Assembly (NCBI GenBank): GCA_015680685.1
Contig: MNCI01036292.1
Coordinates: 925,978-989,977 of the forward strand
From: Gnetum montanum
Taxonomy: Eukaryota > Streptophyta > Gnetopsida > Gnetales > Gnetaceae
Reading direction: 5' to 3'
Length of the DNA stretch: 64,000 nt
The translations under genes were made by a program, and so were the position numbers. Positions 33,840-46,069 of the stretch are shown here, piece after piece. The notes under the pieces were generated by a model. That model saw nothing but the letters and a program-made list of their open reading frames with translations. It searched no databases and was not told where the DNA came from. Numbering within the stretch: the first letter of the stretch is position 1; each line of letters begins with the position of its first letter.

Positions 33840-36640
33840 TGGATTGATGTAGTACACTTACAGCTAGGAGTAGAGGAGGTAGACTTGTTTAATTTTGATG
33901 ATGACCATGATGTCGTGGAAAAATCCAGCTTGTAGTTTGCAAAGTTGATGGAAGAATGACATGAAATTTATGAAAAGATAGGGCTCCATGAATCAAATAC
34001 ATTTTGAATCATTTGATAGTAGAAACATTTTATGAGAAAGATAAGCTAATATTTAGAAATAACATCGAATGTTTCAATGACATTAGCATCTAGAAGGCCT
34101 ATAGGCTTTATGGTCTAATGGAGCTAGACATCACAGAGATAGAGGCTTGATAATATAATGAAAAAGTGTTGAGCGATAATATAATTGGGGAAAGCCATCA
34201 AGCTACTAGTATTAAGCTTTGCTAAAGCATGGGAATATAGGAATACCATTCCAAAGGCTTTAGAGCTCAAGTTTTTCCATCAGATTTTCATTTTCACTCT
34301 AAATTTTTGTCTTGGTAATGATATTAATAATATTTTTGATTATCATGTATGGGCCTAGGTAGATCTAGAGAATAAGAGACTTTTCTTTTTAGTTCAATAT
34401 ATGAATGATGCATTGTAGAAGAGCCTCTTAGAAATCCATGAACATGGGGCTTAGTTCAAGATTATCTCAATGCATGATCTTGAGATGACACCCCATTTTT
34501 TATTGATTATACATCCTAGAGGAGAGCTTGACTAGAGGATCCCTGCTACAATTTTTTCCCAATATTTTTTCAAATAACCTACTTTGATGCTTATGCCCTA
34601 GAATTTTTGAAGAATTATGTTACCCTCATTTGATAAAGCTGTTTCTAAGAGCTTTCCCATCATGGATAGAATAACATGTGATTAATGAGATAAAAGGAAA
34701 ATGTCATTGAGACATTTTCTTACATGTTACACCCAAATTCCTATAGTAGGATTTGAAGGGAAGGCTTTCAAATTACCTAAGTTTATAGCTCCTTATTTAG
34801 CAGACTTAGAATTTGGGAGACAAATGTGTGAAAGCCCCTTAATGCATGATTATAAACATAAAGAGGTTTTTCTTTTAAAGTTCAACTTCTAGGGATTTAC
34901 CAATTCAGCACATTTGAGAGGAATAGCCAAAAGATATAAAGAGCACTGTAGTTTTCCTTTAGCTCCAAAGAGAATTTATTCAACTACTAAAACCAAAAAA
35001 GTTCATCAGCCTGATGAGAAAAATGTAGTTTACCTAAGGACTACAAATAGGAAAGTAAACCAAACAAAGGATGAAACCCCATAATAGCTTAAAATGAGTT
35101 TATCAATGAAGCTTCTATCTAGTGCTTGTGATTAGCTAGCCATTGAGGTCTGTAGATGGATAGAGGATAGGGATCATCCTTTAGCTAGGGATTTTTCCCA
35201 ACAGATATTTAGCATTAATGGAAGAAAATTAATTTTCTTGGAAAATGTTGGAGCTATAAGAAGCCATGCTTGACAAAAGATTCCTACTCAATGGAATAGA
35301 ATATGTAAGAGTTAAGAGAGATAGGAAATTGAAATTGGAAAGAAAAAGGCTTAACAAGGAAAAATAGCAACAAAAACGTTTAGAGAAGCAAAGATTGAAA
35401 TAACTAGAATAGCAAAAGTTAATAAGCTTAAAAAACAATAAGAAGAGCAATAGAGACTATAGGAACAAGAACAATAAAAGCTAATTGAGCTCCAACAATA
35501 GTAGTAGCAACATAAGGAAGGGGAAAGCTCATATTTAGCCCTCACCTTCCCATTTGGATACCTAATGAAGGAAGCAACTAGAGACTTCAAAATTAGGAAA
35601 AAGAAAGGCTACATTATATGTAGTCAAAAGCTCCCCACTACACCTAACATAGAATCCAATGTGATCTTCCAATTTAAAGAAGATGATCTATAGATATGGA
35701 AGAAGAAGCTCATAATGTCCCATCAAGATATGTTTAACTTCACAGTAACATTGATTAAAGATATGGAACAAATAGATGATAATAAACTAGTCAACCGCAA
35801 GGAATTACTCTTGCAAATTAATAGGAAGTGGCAAAATTACAAGAGGAAGTAAAGGGGCTGAAAGGAGAGAATGAGCAAGTCAAGCCAACAATAACTATCA
35901 AAGAATCACTGCTCAAAAATAAGAAGTATACAAATATGAAAATGAAGAAAAAGTTGGCTATCATGAGCTTAGAATTAGAACAAGTTAGAAAATAAAAAGT
36001 TGTAAATTACTCACATATTGTAGTTCTAAGGTTTAAGGAGATAATGAATGAGATAGAGCATAGAAAGGAATGGAGGAGAGAGATAGGGGAGGAAATCACA
36101 AATATGAGAGTGAAGTAAGCCATGTTCACACAACTCAAAAGAAGGATTCATGAATTATATCAATCAACCACATCCAAATGAGAGTAGTTGCCCTAGTACA
36201 AGGAAAGAATCATTGATACAATGGTGATGTTAGTCATAGGAATCATGCATGAAACTACCTAAAAGAAGTTAGAACTTTAACAAGCTTGTTTTGGTGCAGG
36301 AGCTACTTTAATTGAAATAAGTAACTCAATAATAGAATTAGGTTTGGAAAAGAGTAGTGATGAAGAGGTTATTAGAAAGCTTGATAGCACTGAGCTAGAT
36401 TTAATGAATCATGTGATTAGGACTTTTATTAATCATGGAAAACTATCCCAGAAATTGATGATAGAAGGGCTGCAAGTTCAACAAATAGAGAAGATCTTCT
36501 AGGAAGTTGAGAAATTAGCCAACAGATTGCAGTTATATGAAGAAAATGTGAGAAAATTATAATCTTAAATTCTATAGCTTTTGTAACTCCCTGAAGCTAA
36601 TATAAAAAACCTAGAGCAAATTGGAGAAAATAGCTTGTAA
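33840..36640 (+). pseudogene. Unidentified long coding remnant, coiled-coil rich
   Basis: The plus-strand translation stays protein-like for about 2.8 kb but shifts frame and has many stops, often TAG/TAA where Gln seems likely. Recognisable stretches are an acidic N-terminal part (VDLFNFDDDHDVVEK near 33880), a folded-looking middle (34701-34889, FKLPKFIAPYLADLEFG), a Lys/Glu/Gln-rich coiled-coil region (35290-35520 and 35800-36120), and a C-terminal part (36300-36640, LDSTELDLMNHVIRTFINHG). I cannot assign a family. Retroelement gag or a plant nuclear or mobile-domain type protein are possible. There is no zinc knuckle, protease or RT. Confidence 0.5.
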
Positions 36641-37479
36641 AGACTATTTCATGTAATGGCATTCTAATCAGGTTCTATCTATTTCTTTTAGCTCTCATCT
36701 CTCATTATTCACATTATTTTGAATAGCTTTTATTATTTTTCTAGATTAAATTTGACATGACTGTGTTTGGGTGAATTATTAGTTTTGAAATAAGCTATTT
36801 TCTCTATCATTTGAGGTTTAGCTTTTTCTTGTTACATTGATTAAATGGGATATCTTTCATAAGTGTTAGTCCTAAATCAATGGAATGTTAGATTTATTAT
36901 CATCTTTACACAAATTTTAAGCTTTATGAATAATTTTATTTCCTTAGTTTCTAGCTTTGTTTAGTAAAACCTCTATGGTCTATGCATCATGAAGTTCACT
37001 AGTAGATGGCTCAAAATTAAAGATTTATATATTCTATAAAACTATTCATCTAGTACATAGGAGGTGTAATATTTAAATTTAGGCTTATAGGAAAGCTATT
37101 TAATCTCTATAATCATACTGAGGAATAGCTAGAACAAATAGTCATTAATTAGGAATAAGAAAAAAATTTTCTTAGGGAGATTTTATTGTTAAAAATACTT
37201 AGTCATATTTACTTCATTATCTTAATGGTTATATAAATAAAAGAGGTCTCTTAGATAAATTATTTAGTCACATTTAGCTTATTTTTACTAATAGAAGCTA
37301 ACTGGGGGGTATCCATTACCTTGGTGGTAACAAAGAACAGCAACCAAGTAAAACAACATAAATATGAGCTGTTTCCCTACCACAATAGCCTAACTGGTGC
37401 TAGGAATAAGGTGTGTCCCAACAAGTTAATTGACACTAAAAGGAGGGTAGGCACCAATAGTTAAATAGTAAAGAAAGGC
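36641..37479. other. AT-rich segment with LTR-like features
   Basis: No gene is seen. TATATAAATAAAAG at about 37232 looks like a TATA box, and TTGGTGGTAACAAAGAAC at about 37319 faintly resembles the TTGGTGTTGCCAGAGACC site of LTR family A, so this may be a diverged LTR. The evidence is weak. Confidence 0.3.
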
Positions 37480-37770
37480 AATGATGTCAATTTTCACAAT
37501 GATATATACATCATCACTAAACCAAATGGAGATAGCATTGCTAAAATAAAATGCATGAAGAATCAAATTAATTGCCTAAAAACCCTACCAAATACTAAAA
37601 TTTCACAAAAAATTATTGAAATTCATGAAGAAATTCAAAAAACCCATATTTTAAGAACTCCAGAAAAAATCAAATTTTACTATGAAAACAAACGAAAAAA
37701 TAAGATGAATAAGAAAAGGCTAATACTACAACAGTCATCTAGGTATTTGATTTAAAATTATTTGCACCTA
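37480..37770 (+). repeat. Repeat X, copy 1
   Basis: It starts AATGATGTCAATTTTCACAA and ends near AGGTATTTGATTTAA. Homologous copies lie at 45641-45930 and 46904-47165, where they form the second half of a tandem duplication. Here X directly precedes the TBCCD1 fragment. A short 26-base phrase ACTAGCACCTATCAAATTTG... is repeated at 37778 and 37863. Confidence 0.8.
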
Positions 37771-37847
37771 TATATAGATACTAGCACCTATCAAATTTGC
37801 AACTAGGCTAATGGTGATGTTAGTCATAGAAATTATTTGATTTAAAC

Positions 37848-38462
37848 TACAATAATCTACATACTAGCACCTATCAAATTTGCAACTATATATAGATGCT
37901 GTGATTCTATTATTGTTCTTGGAAAGGTGGTAAGGGTTGAGCATTCTAAAAGAGTTCAAGTTGTTACAACAACAAAGAAAATATGTATTTCTAATTTTCA
38001 TGATTGCACTTTTTACTTGGGTTTCAATCAATGTCCTTTTATTATTTGAGATAATCATAAGTTCCAGGTAGCTCTATAAAACATGTTTTATTTTCAATTA
38101 AATGTGCATCTATTAGAAGGAGGAATAAATATAAAGGTTAATCTTTGGGACATGCACTTAACTCTCGTAGTGGTTGATCTTCATGATACTTTGTGTCATC
38201 CTATTGATGTTGTTGATGGCAAATTCCAGTTTGCTATTATCCTTCATCCAAACAACTATCTCCTATTTTTGATTCCTAAATGGATTCAAAGGGAAACAAA
38301 TGCAGAAACAAAGGAGAGACCATTTTCTTTACCTAATGCTTATGTTATATCAGTTCAACATAAGTCTTAGGAACTTTAGGATCTATGTTAGGATTTGAGA
38401 AGTATTCAACTTGAGGAAGATAAAAGAAAAGAAACTTGGAAAAGACATGTTGAAGATTTCTT
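37848..38462 (+). pseudogene. TBCCD1-like fragment, copy 1 (TBCC domain)
   Basis: The translation matches the C-terminal TBCC/CAP-like beta-helix domain of plant TBCC domain-containing protein 1. Diagnostic stretches are KKICISNFHDCTFYLGFNQ, DNHKFQVAL, a VVDLHDTLCHP block and RPFSLPNAYV, ending EEDKRKETWKRHVEDFL. The domain is related to tubulin cofactor C; TBCCD1 proteins help position centrosomes or microtubule arrays. Stops occur at 'FII-stop-DNHK' and after VQHKS. The fragment lacks everything upstream of the CSD motif and its C-terminal end, and runs straight into LTR family A at about 38462. The fragment and the junction are repeated at 43122-43862. Confidence 0.85.
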
Positions 38463-39480
38463 GTAAAGCATGGCTTGCTAAAGACATCAATTAAGCTACC
38501 TTGTTTTAATTTTTTGAGTGATTTTCTTCTCATTTGTCTTAGTTTCTTAGCTAATGTTTTAGATAGTATTAGCTTGGCATTTAATTCTAGGATTTTCAAG
38601 ATTGTTCTTATAGCTCTATTTTTGTGCAATTCTAGACTTCTATTTGGTTGTTGTAAAAGAGGTTATGTTGTCTTTGAAAAGCATCTTGAGAAATTAATAG
38701 TAATATCTTAATGAAAGTGCCTGTTTGAGTCTAGAGGGTCTAGAAAAATCTTTGATACTTTGAGATGAATGAAATAGTTTCATTTTTTAAAAGTTTATTA
38801 CCTTAATATTTCAATCTTGAAATTGTCAAATTTTTCTGAAAGCTCTATTGTTTGCAATTCTTGACAACTATTAACTAGGTAAATAAAAGCTAGTACTTTG
38901 ACATTTACAAAGCATTTTGTTAGTTAAATAAGTGTATCTTCTATGAAATTACTTATTGAGCTTAGAGGGCTTGGAAAATTCGTAATATTTAGATTGAAAT
39001 GGAATAGCTTTATTGGGAAGTGTTTCCTCATGTCAATTTATCTTGCTTAAATGTTTTATATTTCACAAAAATAGACCTTTCTTTTGTTTTTTATTCTAAA
39101 TCCACTGACTCTTTCTCTATTCCTATTTTTCTTATTGAACTTTCTCTTTGGGGAAAATTAGGAGTAGATTTTGGTAGAATTGTAATCAAGAATATTTTGT
39201 GAAATATTATTTATTTCAAGTAACATATTATAGGGACTATATAAACTAAGTAACTTGACGAAATAGGAATCTTTAATAACTCATAGTATTCACCCAAGTT
39301 AGCTGAATTTCTTTTATAATAGCCACTTACAGTTTCATATGCAAACCCAACCATTTTAACATTCATAACAACAACACACATTTATTCTTAGTTCACTCTA
39401 TTACAACTCAATTTATTTGGAGATATATGGGCCTTGGTGTTGCTAGAGACCAGCAGGCACCTAAACCCATGTTTGAAGGA
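38463..39480 (+). repeat. LTR family A, copy 1 (3' part)
   Basis: From the GCATGGCTTGCTAAAG junction it aligns with 43863-44762 and with 56105-57160, including the phrases CTAATG(T/G)TTTAGATAGTAT, TTAGGAGTAGATT and the final GGGCCTTGGTGTTGC. It lacks the upstream U3/TATA part that copy 3 (55641-57213) has; the TBCCD1 fragment stands in its place. The primer-site-like TTGGTGTTGCTAGAGACC is at 39434-39451. Confidence 0.8.
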
Positions 39481-39859
39481 ACACCTTCATTTCTCATGAT
39501 CCTAGTTGCAAGACAGAAGGAAAACATTGGTAGTACTAAATGGTAACAAATAGTTCTTTTTGGTGCTAGAAGAAGGACAAGAACATTTATTACCTAAGTT
39601 TATTACATTCAAAGAAATTGATAGTCCTAGCACACCAATAGTTCTTTTTCGTGCTAGGAGGGATTAAAAGTAAAGTAATAATTATCTTGAGTTAATGACT
39701 AAACAAACTGAAGGTTTAAAAGATTTCAAAAGTTCTAAAGAAATTTCTAATTTTAAGACTAATTATTCATTAGAGGAAGAATAGAAATTTTTTTAAAGTT
39801 TGGGACAAGTAGTGGAGTAAAAACTAGAAGGACAAGAAGATCACCTCTTCTATTCGATT

Positions 39860-42070
39860 TATTAGTCTATAAGAGAATGGCGAAGAAATATAAGAGTTCA
39901 ATAATCAAAAGGAATTCTAGAAAGATGGAAAATCCACAACCAATGAATACTTGGAAAGAAGTTACACCATTAAGGTTTTAAAATTACATCGATATTCCTA
40001 AGGTAATTTACAAATATTTTCTTGAATCTTTTATTCCTAGAAAAGATTACTTGGCAAAAGAATACATTCACTTATTTGAGTTAGCTTTAGCTCATGCAAA
40101 TATTCAAGACCAAGACAAAGATTATAGGTTTTTTGTAGAAAATTTCAAGGATATGGCTCAAATTTAGTATTCAAACTTGCCAAGCAACAATATCACAAGT
40201 TGGGATGATATGAAAAGCCTTTTCTTGACCCAATTTGACAATAAATTAGATCAACAACAACTATATATGGTCTAATACATGCAAAGTAAGGAGTTAAAGA
40301 GTCAATTAGAGATTTCAATATTAAATTTCAAAGAAGTTGTCAGCTCTTTCAAAGATAGTATAGACCATAAAATGAAATGCTTAGAGATACTTATCTTAAG
40401 CATATGAATCCTAATATTTCAATCTAGTTGAGAAGAACTCCAAATTTGCCAATGTTGAATGATTACTTTAGTGAAGTTATATAGTTAGAAAAATAGTTGA
40501 ACTTAAATAATGAAAAAATTATCACAACTCAAAAAAGAGAAGAAAAAATGATGATTCCTATGCAAGATTTTTCCTAACTTAAAGCATTACCAAGGACTTC
40601 TTGTATTAAGACAGAGAAAGAGTTACAAAGCAAAGAATTTGAAAAAGGATAGTTAATGAGAGACTTTTCCAACAAAGTAGTGAAACCTGAAGAAGCTTTG
40701 ACAAAGTTTAAAATAAAGGAGGGATAGAAAAATAGAAAACATAATCACGAAGACACTAAGCTAGAAGATGATGAGGATGAGAGTGATCTTGATATGTCCA
40801 ACTTCCTTGATGTTGAATTTGATAATCAACTATCTAGTGTTAATTACACAAGCGAATCTTCTAAGAATGGATCTAGTAGTATCTTTTCTCTATCAAGTTC
40901 TAAAGAGGATATATCATCAGATGAAAAGTGTAATAACAATGAAGAAACTAGAGATAATCTACAATCAAAAGAAAAATTAACTACTTCCAAGCGTCCAAAC
41001 ATCATTTCTAATCCATCTACTAAAAGGAAGGTTTTTGAACCATGTAGAAAAGAGAAAAATAAAAGTAAAGAAGATCAAGTACAACAAAGTACTCAAAATT
41101 AGACTTTTAGTAAATGGATGAAGAAACCAAGCTTCTATGGAGATGGAGAATATAATTTGATTGAGGATCTTAAACATGTCAAGGCCAATATCAATATTTA
41201 TCAATTGTTACAAATATGAGATTAGAAGAAAAAGGCTTTGGAGCTTATTAAAGATAAAAAGAGAGTTGGAGAGTTAGCGTTAAGCTATGTGCCTAACCTT
41301 GATAAGATAATAAAAACTAGCTATGATTGCACTCTTGATAAAGATGTTCTTCCTTTTCTTTTAAGAATGAAGTTAAAGGAAAAATATATGCAAAAACTAT
41401 TTGATTGATTCTGGAGATACATATACCATTATGCCATCATCCATATGTAGGAAATTTGGTTTGACTCCTAAACAATCTAATAAAACTTTTTTTCAAGTGG
41501 ACAAATGTAGAGTTAAGATTGTGAAGTCAACTACCCAATGTTCTATTAGAAAGTGCTTTTGAACCCCATATAAAAAATAGAGTAACTATTCAAGTGGTAG
41601 ATATACCATATTCATATAGCCTTTTGTTAAGTAGAAGTTTGAATAAAAATTTCTCAGTTTACATATCAACAAATTACTCACATATGTGGCTACCTTGGAA
41701 AGGGGAACCAAATCAAATATACATATATAGTGAACCTTTAATGATTGAAAATGTTACTTTGAATGGAAAAAAAAAGTTGATGAAACAAGCTCTTTTGAAT
41801 CCAAAATTTTCACACTTTAGTAAGTTTATAACTTGGAAAATGAAAGATCTCAAGATAAGAGCAAGTGGGAATTATACTTTGATGATTCTTGTAAGTTCGA
41901 AGGTTTAGGAGCTAGAGTATTTTTAGTAAAATATGATTCCTTGAACATTTTAAAGGTAGTTCCTCTACCTTTCCCTTGCACTAACAACAAGGCCAAATAT
42001 GAAGCTTTGGGTATTAGGATTAAAATAGAGAATCTAGTTGAAAAATGGAAGGAGATAATTTCTTGAAATA
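39860..42070 (+). pseudogene. gag-protease-archaeal RNase H remnant of family A element
   Basis: About 39870-40570 reads as a Retrotrans_gag-type capsid (NLPSNNITSWDDMKSLFL, QFDNKLDQQQLY). An acidic Ser-rich linker follows (40794-41100), then FSKWMKKPSFYGDGEYNLIED. A retropepsin start lies at about 41402 (LIDSGDTYTIMPSSICRKFG, D-S-G intact). From 41833 comes KWELYFDDSCKFEGLGA and CTNNKAKYEALGIRIKI, the start of an archaeal-type RNase H. RT, RNase H1 and integrase are missing; the jump from protease to RNase H occurs at about 41600-41830. Direct repeats (TBCCD1 plus LTR A) flank the body on both sides, so this may be a non-autonomous element. Confidence 0.75.
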
Positions 42071-43100
42071 ATGCTACAAAGGATAACATGGGAGCTTAAA
42101 AAGTGGGAACATTGATAAAACAAGAGGAAGAGAAAAAAACTTTGGTTACATCAAAAGTTGAGTATGATAAGATCCAAGAAGATAGGATTCCTAAGAGGGT
42201 CACTTTGACCACTCTCTTCCCTTCTACTGAGTAGCTTATACTATGGCTTCACTTGTATAGTTTTTGTTTTTGTTTTTTTAGGAATGAGGTTTTTATATCA
42301 ACGAACCTTAAGTTCAATGGGAATTATTCTCCAAGAATATTTACTATTTTCAACTGTAAAAAGGTTCAATAAAAAGCCTTAGTTAGAGTTACATTCAGCT
42401 AGTATTTTTAAAATGGGGCTTACATAACTTTCTTTAAGCATTCTAAGGAGGGCAATAAATGTTAGTACATTTTGGCTGTTTAATGGAGCATACTTTATGA
42501 ATAAAAGGGAATTCTGTTTATCATTAGTTCTATGTTTTTTTAAGATGGTGAAGATGATAAAGCATCCAAAAATGATATAACAAGTAAATGCATTATGAGT
42601 AGTACTAAATTAGAAAGTTCTAGATGGACTATATATTTTGAGGTGTTCTTGTATTATAATTATTTTGGGATTACAACACCCCAATAAATGCATTATGAAC
42701 CAATGAACTACTTCCATGATGGATAAAAGTAAATTAAAAACATTAAAGTATGCACTAATAAGAGCAAAGTTCAGTTGCATTTTAGAAGATGCAAAAAAAA
42801 AATTGAGGTTGATACTTAAGAATTTGCATTGCATATTAAATCCCATTTCTATGCAATTCAAAAGCAAGAGATGCATACAATACTGGAGATGTTTTTTTGC
42901 TAAACAATATTATAGTAGTGATTTACCATGCAAATAATTCTCTCTGTTTGACTTGCATAAGGAAACTGAAAAATCACCTTTTCCTCGGTCTAAAGTTATA
43001 CTTTTAGCAGTAAGTGGAATAGACAAGTAACAAAAATTTCAAATAATTTTCATCATTTTAAAAGTTTAAAATACATAGAGACCATTGCAAAATACTAGAT
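42071..43100. other. AT-rich internal segment, no gene seen
   Basis: It follows the RNase H remnant. A short run of coding-like sequence (about 42150-42240) gives way to stop-rich AT DNA. No integrase motif is found. There is no clear polypurine tract before the TBCCD1 fragment at 43122. Confidence 0.5.
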
Positions 43101-43121
43101 CCATTTTCACTTTTCACAATC

Positions 43122-43862
43122 ATGGGGTCACCCATAATTATTATAATGATGACAAAGACATTTGCTAAAGGAAAAACTAAGGCATCAGTAGTGAAGCACT
43201 CTTTAGACATGGATGCCTCTTGGGAAAATATTTTGAACTACCATAATGGAATAATCTACATACTAACACCTCTCAAAGTTGCAACTATATACCGATGCTC
43301 TGATTCCATTGTTGTCCTTGAAAATCCAGTAAGGATTAAGCATTGTGAAAGTGTTCAAGTTATTATAGCAACAAGGAAAATATGTATTTCTAATTGTCAT
43401 GATTGCACTTTTTACTTGGGCTTCAATCAACATCCTTTTATTATTGAAGATAATCATAAGTTGCAAGTAGTTCCATACAACATGTTTTATTTTCAATTAG
43501 ATGTGCATTTGTTAGAGAGAGGAATAAATCTAAAGGTTAGTCTTGGGGACATGCCCTTAACTCTTAGAATGGTTGATCTTCATGATTCTTTGTCTCATCC
43601 TACTGGTGTTGTTGATGGAAAATCTGAGTCTACTATTATCCTTCATCCAAACAACTGTCTCCTATTTGTGGTTCCTACATGGATTTGAAATGAAACAAAT
43701 GCAGAAACAAAAGAGAGCCCATTTTCTTTACCTGATACTTACATTATATCAGTTTAGTGTAAGTCTTAGGCACTTCATAATCTATGTTAGGATTTGAGAA
43801 GTATTCAAATTGAGGAAGATAAAAGGAAAGAAACTTGAAAAAGACATATTGAAGATTTCTTG
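43122..43862 (+). pseudogene. TBCCD1-like fragment, copy 2 (longer)
   Basis: A 188-residue open frame from 43122 starts with a short non-homologous lead and then matches plant TBCCD1 from KASVVKHSLDMDASW through IYILTPLKVATIYRCSD, RKICISNCHDCTFYLG, DNHKLQVVPYN, VDLHDSLSHPTGVVDG and PNNCLLF. After a TGA at 43686 the same frame continues with RPFSLP-like ESPFSLPDTY and IEEDKRKET...HIEDFL to 43862. It is about 85-90% identical by eye to copy 1 and longer at its 5' end by some 60 codons. No intron is visible in the homologous stretch. It is a fragment (N-terminal half and last residues absent), so it is not expected to work as TBCCD1. Confidence 0.87.
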
Positions 43863-44762
43863 TAAAGCATGGCTTGCTAAATGCATAATTCAGCTATTTT
43901 GTTTTAATCCTGTGAGTTCTTTTCTTCTCATGTTTTCTTAGTTTCTTAGCTAATGGTTTAGATAGTATCTTCTTAGAATTTAATTTTGGGATTTTCAAGA
44001 TTATTCTTAGAGCTCTATTTTATGCAATTATATACTTCTATTTCGTTGTTGTAAAAGAGATTATGTTGTCTTTGAAAACTAGCTTGAGCAATTAATAGTG
44101 ATGTCTTAATGAAATTTCTTGTTTAATTCTAGAAGATCTAGAAAAATCTTTGATATTTTGAGATGACTAAAATAGCTTCATTTTTAAAAAAGTTTATTGC
44201 CTTAATATTTCAATCTTGAAATTGTCAAAAAAAAATTGAAATTTCTGTTGTTTGCAATTCTTGACAACTATTAACTAGCCAAATAGGAGCTTATACTTTA
44301 ACATTTACAAATTTTTTTGGTAGTTAATTAAGAGTGTATTTTATGAAATTACTTGTTGAGCTCAGAGGGTTTGGACAATTTGTACTATTTAGGTTGAATT
44401 GGAATAGCTTTATTACAAAGTGTTTTCTCATGTTAATTTATCTTGCTTAAATGTTTGAGATTTCATACATGTTGGCCTTATTTTTTCTTTTCTTTTTCTA
44501 AATCCATTGAATCTCACTCTATTCCTAGTTTTCTTATGGACCTTTATCTTTGGGAGAAATTAGGAGTAGATTTTGGTAGAATTGTGCTCAAGCATTTTTT
44601 GTGAAATTTTATTTGTTTCAAGTAACATACTATAGGGACTATATAGATTAAGTAAGTTGAAAAAATAGAAATCTTTAATGACCTACAATATTCGATAAAG
44701 TTAGCTTAATTTTTGTTATAATAGCTAGTTATAGTTTCATACACAAACCCAATAATTTCAAC
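43863..44762 (+). repeat. LTR family A, copy 2 (3' part, truncated)
   Basis: It aligns with 38463-39360 from the same TBCCD1 junction and stops at about 44762, where the tandem unit starting near 44772 takes over, so the U5 end and primer-site region are missing. With copy 1 it forms a direct repeat around the gag body. Confidence 0.8.
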
Positions 44763-44771
44763 TATAATCAA

Positions 44772-46055
44772 TGAGCAGAAATTCAAAAGATTGTCCAAGC
44801 TCTTTCTAACAATCCTCAATATCAAAATATGATGATAAATGCAATTCAAACCAATTTCTTCACCATGTTTAGTATTAATGAACTAGTAGCATAGGTTAGA
44901 ACACTAGAAACCTTGAAAGCAAGGTAATCAAATAATCAATATCAATCTTTTGTTGCAAACTCAAGAGGAAGAGAAAGTGCAAGGGCCAGAAATTTTAATT
45001 GTAAGAACAATAAAACATCTCCTCCTCATTCTAGGAATAATTAAGTGAAGATAATTTACAAGAATCAAAATAAAAAAATTTCATAGATAGATTCATATTT
45101 CGAAGAGGAGGAGGCTTAACATGTAGGTTAAAAAACACAAAACATCTTAACATGTGGGTTAAAAAACACGACACATAAAATAATGAGAATTTTGTAAATG
45201 CACAATAGCGCAAGGTTTGTAAAAGGAAAGGACATACATTTGACAAAGTGTTGGACAAACATAGAATTTGAAACAATTTCCCTCCAAGAAAGGAAGAATC
45301 AAGAAGCAACATAAAATTCAAGCCATGACAACAATAACAAATATAATGTAAGGAACTTTTCACATTTAAACATCATCTAAGAAATAATCAAATACTTATA
45401 AATAATCTACTATGAATCTTCCGAACACAAGACAACAAACCAGGAACACTTTACAGGTCTTAGACCAAACAAAAATTTAGGAAACATCAAACTTCAAATC
45501 TACAAGCATGTACAAATTGAAGGTATTCATGATCACCATAATCAAACATCCTAAATAATTAAACTTTAGTGTGATTGATATGTTTTATGTACCTTAATTA
45601 TCACATTTTCTACTTTAAGTTGGTTAAATAGTAATGAAAGGGAATGATGTCAATTTTCACAATGATATATGCAGTATCACTAAACCAAATGGAGATATCA
45701 CTGCTACAATAAAATGTACAAAGAATCAAAATCATTTCCTAAGCACCCTAAAAAATTCTAAAAGTTCATAAAAAAATATTCAAATTTATGAAGAAATTCA
45801 AAAAACACATATTCCAAGAGAATCCAAAATCTACCATATAAACGAAAGAAAAAAGTAGAAGAAGAAGATGAGGATAATCCTATAGTAATCATTTAGGCAT
45901 TTGGTTTAAGTTTGTGTTAAACGTCTTTATCTCAATTGGAGTTAGTATAATTGGTTCAAATCTCATTGGCTTTGGTTTTCTTATATAACATACATATTGC
46001 TATCCATAATTTAAGAGATGAAATAAATCTTTATTATGTATAAATATGTATGTCA
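44772..46055 (+). repeat. Tandem duplication, unit 1 (Y plus X)
   Basis: This unit matches 46070-47260 at an offset of about 1.26-1.29 kb. Its first part translates (plus) to EIQKIVQALSNNPQYQNMM and TLETLKAR with stops where Gln is expected, then SRGRESARARNF and a VCKRKGHTFDK stretch that resembles a damaged zinc knuckle, so it is probably the nucleocapsid end of a gag. Its second part is repeat X (45641-45930). Confidence 0.85.
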
Positions 46056-46069
46056 CTATAATAAATGAA

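Noticed and set aside
35229-35590. Minus-strand Phe/Ser/Leu-rich frames that look like membrane proteins
   Set aside because: They are the antisense of a Lys/Glu/Gln coiled-coil region, which always reads as hydrophobic Phe/Leu/Ser sequence.
43863-44762. The TBCCD1 fragment plus LTR as a living host gene with a 3' UTR
   Set aside because: The N-terminal half and last residues are missing, stops interrupt the frame, and the same chimera occurs twice around a retroelement body.
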